This document shows positions 33,836 to 35,704 of a stretch of 35,704 nt of DNA, piece by piece; within the stretch, counting starts at the first letter, position 1, and every line of letters begins with the position of its first letter. The translations under genes and the position numbers were made by a program. Below the pieces are notes generated by a model, which worked only from the letters and a program-made list of their open reading frames with translations, searched no databases and was not told the origin of the DNA. The stretch lies in the NCBI GenBank assembly GCA_020722965.1, contig DYJT01000003.1, positions 129,430 through 165,133 of the forward strand, written 5' to 3'. This DNA comes from Brachyspira murdochii (GTDB taxonomy: Bacteria; Spirochaetota; JAAYUW01).

Positions 33836-34288
33836 CTATAAATCAAAGCTATAAATATTATCTTTAATAAAATTTTCTATTCTTTTTACATCTTTTTCTT
33901 TAATTTTCTCATGCGTTGGTAGATTGATAATATTTTTGCATATTTTTTCCGCTATGGGACAACTTCCAATTTCATAACCGGAAAATTCAAGATTTTTAGT
34001 TATAGGATGGACCACAGAGACAAACCAATCTCCAATTTCAATCCCCTTTTTAATAGCATTGTTTAATATTTTTTCCTTATTTTTTACCAATAAGGGGTAT
34101 CTTAAATAAACGACATCATAATCTTTGGGAAATTCTCTAACCAAAATCCCTAATTTTTTCAACTCTTTACCATATATACTTGAAATGTATTTTCTGTGTT
34201 CAATAATTTTGTCTATATTATTTAACTTTCTTAAAAGTAGATTTTTCTGAAAATTTGCCATTTTTTTCTCATAATTAACATTTTGCAT
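33836..34288 (-). pseudogene. 5'-truncated DegT/DnrJ/EryC1 aminotransferase remnant
   Basis: The 150-residue frame matches only the C-terminal part of a sugar aminotransferase: 'NFQKNLLLRKLNNIDKIIEH' (the dimer and substrate helix), 'GKELKKLGI', and 'SCPIAEKICKNIINLPTHEK' near the end, ending with 'VKRIENFI'. Complete family members have about 370-400 residues. The missing 5' part would carry the PLP-binding lysine and aspartate, so this piece cannot be an active aminotransferase by itself. Only 17 bases separate it from the upstream glycosyltransferase gene, so the 5' half has been deleted rather than hidden in another frame. The ATG has no good ribosome site. It could have been a perosamine- or bacillosamine-type enzyme using the CapD-like product. 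Confidence 0.8.
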
Positions 34289-34305
34289 TATGTTATCAAT
34301 TTAAA

Positions 34306-35529
34306 TTATAGCATTTTAAATAAATCAATCAATTTTAAAGTTATCTTATCGTATGTATGATTTTCCAGGATAAATTTTTTACCATTAATTCCAAGTTCAT
34401 CTCTTTTTTCTTTAGGCATATCATAAAATTTCAAAACTGCTTCAGCGATAGCATCAGGATTTTCTGCTTCAACCTGAATACCACACTTTGCCTTTAAAAC
34501 AAGACTTTCTGAAGTGCTGATAGCTTCTAAAACAGGTTTTCCTGCATACATATAATCGAAAATCTTATTGGGTGAAACACCATAATTATATAATAATGAA
34601 TTTTTCCACCCAATGAAGCATACATCAAATTTTTTTAACATGCTTTGAACCTGAAATTTGGGTATAGAGTTTAAAAATATTATATTTTTATTATTTTTAG
34701 CCTTTTCCATTAATTTTTCTTTTTCAGAACCTTTACCAACTATTAAAAAATATATCTGATCAAAATTTTTATATTCTTTTATTATATTTGCCGCATCTAT
34801 AAAACTTTCTAGGGAATTTGCACTCCCAATTGTGCCAACATATCCTACAAAAAATTTATTCTCGGGGATTAACTTTTCTATATCTTCATCTAATTTTTCA
34901 ATTTTTTGCATTTCATCTAATGATATTCCATTTGGAAGATAGAAGAAATCTTTTTCAAAACCCTGATCTTTTAAATATTTTCCATATCCTGGTAAAACAG
35001 ATATTATTAAATCGCTTTTTTTAATTGACAGTATTTCAAAAAACCTTAATAATCTTATAAATAAATTTTTTTTAGAATAATTCCCTATTTCTGTTATGGT
35101 AAGTGGCCAGATATCTTTTACTTCGAAAATCAATTTGCTCTTATATTTTTTTGATAAAAAATATAATGGGAAAAATATAAAAGTTTGCATTGGAGAAAAA
35201 AATATATATTCTGGTTTATTTTTAAGTTTTTTTGGTAATAAAAAAAGTTTTAAAGTGAAAATTAGCCATTTCAATACTCTTTTTTTACTATTTGAATCTT
35301 TGTATTTTGGAACTTTGATCCAGCAATAATTAATATCATCTATCTTTTGAATTTCGAAATCTTTTTTTAATTGAGGTATATTTTTAAATAGATGAGAATA
35401 ACTTGCTGTTATAATAAAAACATTATAATTATTTTTAATCAATTCCTTAGCAATATAATAATGTCGAAATTCCATTCCATGATATGGTGAACCAGCATAT
35501 TCGTTTACTATCCATATAGTTTTATTCAT
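34306..35529 (-). CDS. Glycosyltransferase, WbuB-like (GT4 family)
   Basis: 407 residues. The N-terminal 'NEYAGSPYHGMEFRHYYIAK' is the start typical of WbuB-type enzymes, which in known O-antigen loci transfer N-acetyl-fucosamine or related 6-deoxy-amino sugars. Then come 'EVKDIWPLTITEIGNYSKKN' (acceptor domain), 'YLPNGISLDEMQ', 'VGYVGTIGSANSLESFIDAA' and 'NKIFDYMYAGKPVLEAIS' with the donor-binding glutamate positions. Soluble, peripheral to the membrane. GAGGT precedes the ATG. The exact donor is not shown, but a 6-deoxy-HexNAc made through the CapD-like dehydratase would suit. It is the first gene of the minus-strand glycan array visible here; the sequence upstream to the window end is AT-rich with no frame. 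Confidence 0.85.
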   Translation of the reverse strand: MNKTIWIVNEYAGSPYHGMEFRHYYIAKELIKNNYNVFIITASYSHLFKNIPQLKKDFEIQKIDDINYCWIKVPKYKDSNSKKRVLKWLIFTLKLFLLPKKLKNKPEYIFFSPMQTFIFFPLYFLSKKYKSKLIFEVKDIWPLTITEIGNYSKKNLFIRLLRFFEILSIKKSDLIISVLPGYGKYLKDQGFEKDFFYLPNGISLDEMQKIEKLDEDIEKLIPENKFFVGYVGTIGSANSLESFIDAANIIKEYKNFDQIYFLIVGKGSEKEKLMEKAKNNKNIIFLNSIPKFQVQSMLKKFDVCFIGWKNSLLYNYGVSPNKIFDYMYAGKPVLEAISTSESLVLKAKCGIQVEAENPDAIAEAVLKFYDMPKEKRDELGINGKKFILENHTYDKITLKLIDLFKML

Positions 35530-35704
35530 AATATTAACCTCATATTGTTAAAATATAATCTTTAAATTCGAATATTAAAAAAATATAATTTAATAAATTG
35601 TATTTATTTTTCAATCCTTTAATTGTTTAATCATCAATTTTAATATAATAGCTCAATTTAAAATTTCATTTTCAATAACCTTCTTTTTTATAAAATAAGT
35701 AAAT

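Overview
The window is AT-rich, tightly packed DNA from what looks like an anaerobic, fermenting, diderm bacterium. The main clues are the oxidative (Stickland-type) ornithine degradation genes, a phosphofructokinase with pyrophosphate-type active-site residues, an NAD-linked class 1B dihydroorotate dehydrogenase, a secreted SurA-like protein, and a large surface-glycan locus. The pairing of a CRP-type regulator with a cyclic-nucleotide-domain/TPR protein, together with the PPi-type kinase, would suit a spirochaete-like lineage. That is a low-confidence guess, because no rRNA or other marker gene is present.

Region 1 (about 1-4640, minus strand) is the ornithine operon ortA-ortB-oraS-oraE. 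It has a good promoter at 4607-4636 and a hairpin terminator at 185-224. The four genes encode the two subunits of 2-amino-4-ketopentanoate thiolase and the two subunits of B12/PLP-dependent D-ornithine 4,5-aminomutase. The racemase (orr) and the 2,4-diaminopentanoate dehydrogenase (ord) that the pathway needs are not in the window.

Region 2 (4684-10867, minus strand) is one apparent transcription unit: a cyclic-nucleotide-domain/TPR protein, a CRP/FNR regulator, pyrC, pyrK, pyrD and a PPi-type pfk. It links two signal-sensing proteins with pyrimidine synthesis and glycolysis. Region 3 (10866-15364, minus strand) holds a secreted protein made of two tandem SurA-N-like halves without a PPIase domain, an orphan AMMECR1-domain protein and clpB. 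Recognisable -35/-10 boxes precede the first two, and a weaker pair precedes clpB.

Region 4 (15318-16358) is a 1-kb gene-free, very AT-rich stretch with short degenerate repeats. It separates the housekeeping genes from the glycan locus.

Region 5 (16359-35529) is the glycan locus. Two plus-strand genes, a glycosyltransferase and an ABC exporter, are separated by a field of degenerate 17-bp repeats. The ABC exporter converges, with six bases between the stop codons, on a long minus-strand array. In transcription order the array is: WbuB-like glycosyltransferase, 5'-truncated DegT/EryC1 aminotransferase remnant, Wzy/WaaL-like membrane protein, PglC-like sugar-phosphate transferase, CapD/WbpM-like 4,6-dehydratase, glycosyltransferase, GtrA-like membrane protein, then legB-legC-legH-legI-legG-ptmE-legF and a QHG-motif protein that may be the legionaminic acid transferase. 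The leg genes form a complete set from GDP-GlcNAc to CMP-legionaminic acid, and the others look like the machinery that starts, extends, flips and polymerises a surface glycan carrying it. GC content appears to fall from roughly 40% or more in parts of oraE to about 20% in the Wzy-like gene (judged by eye on sampled lines).
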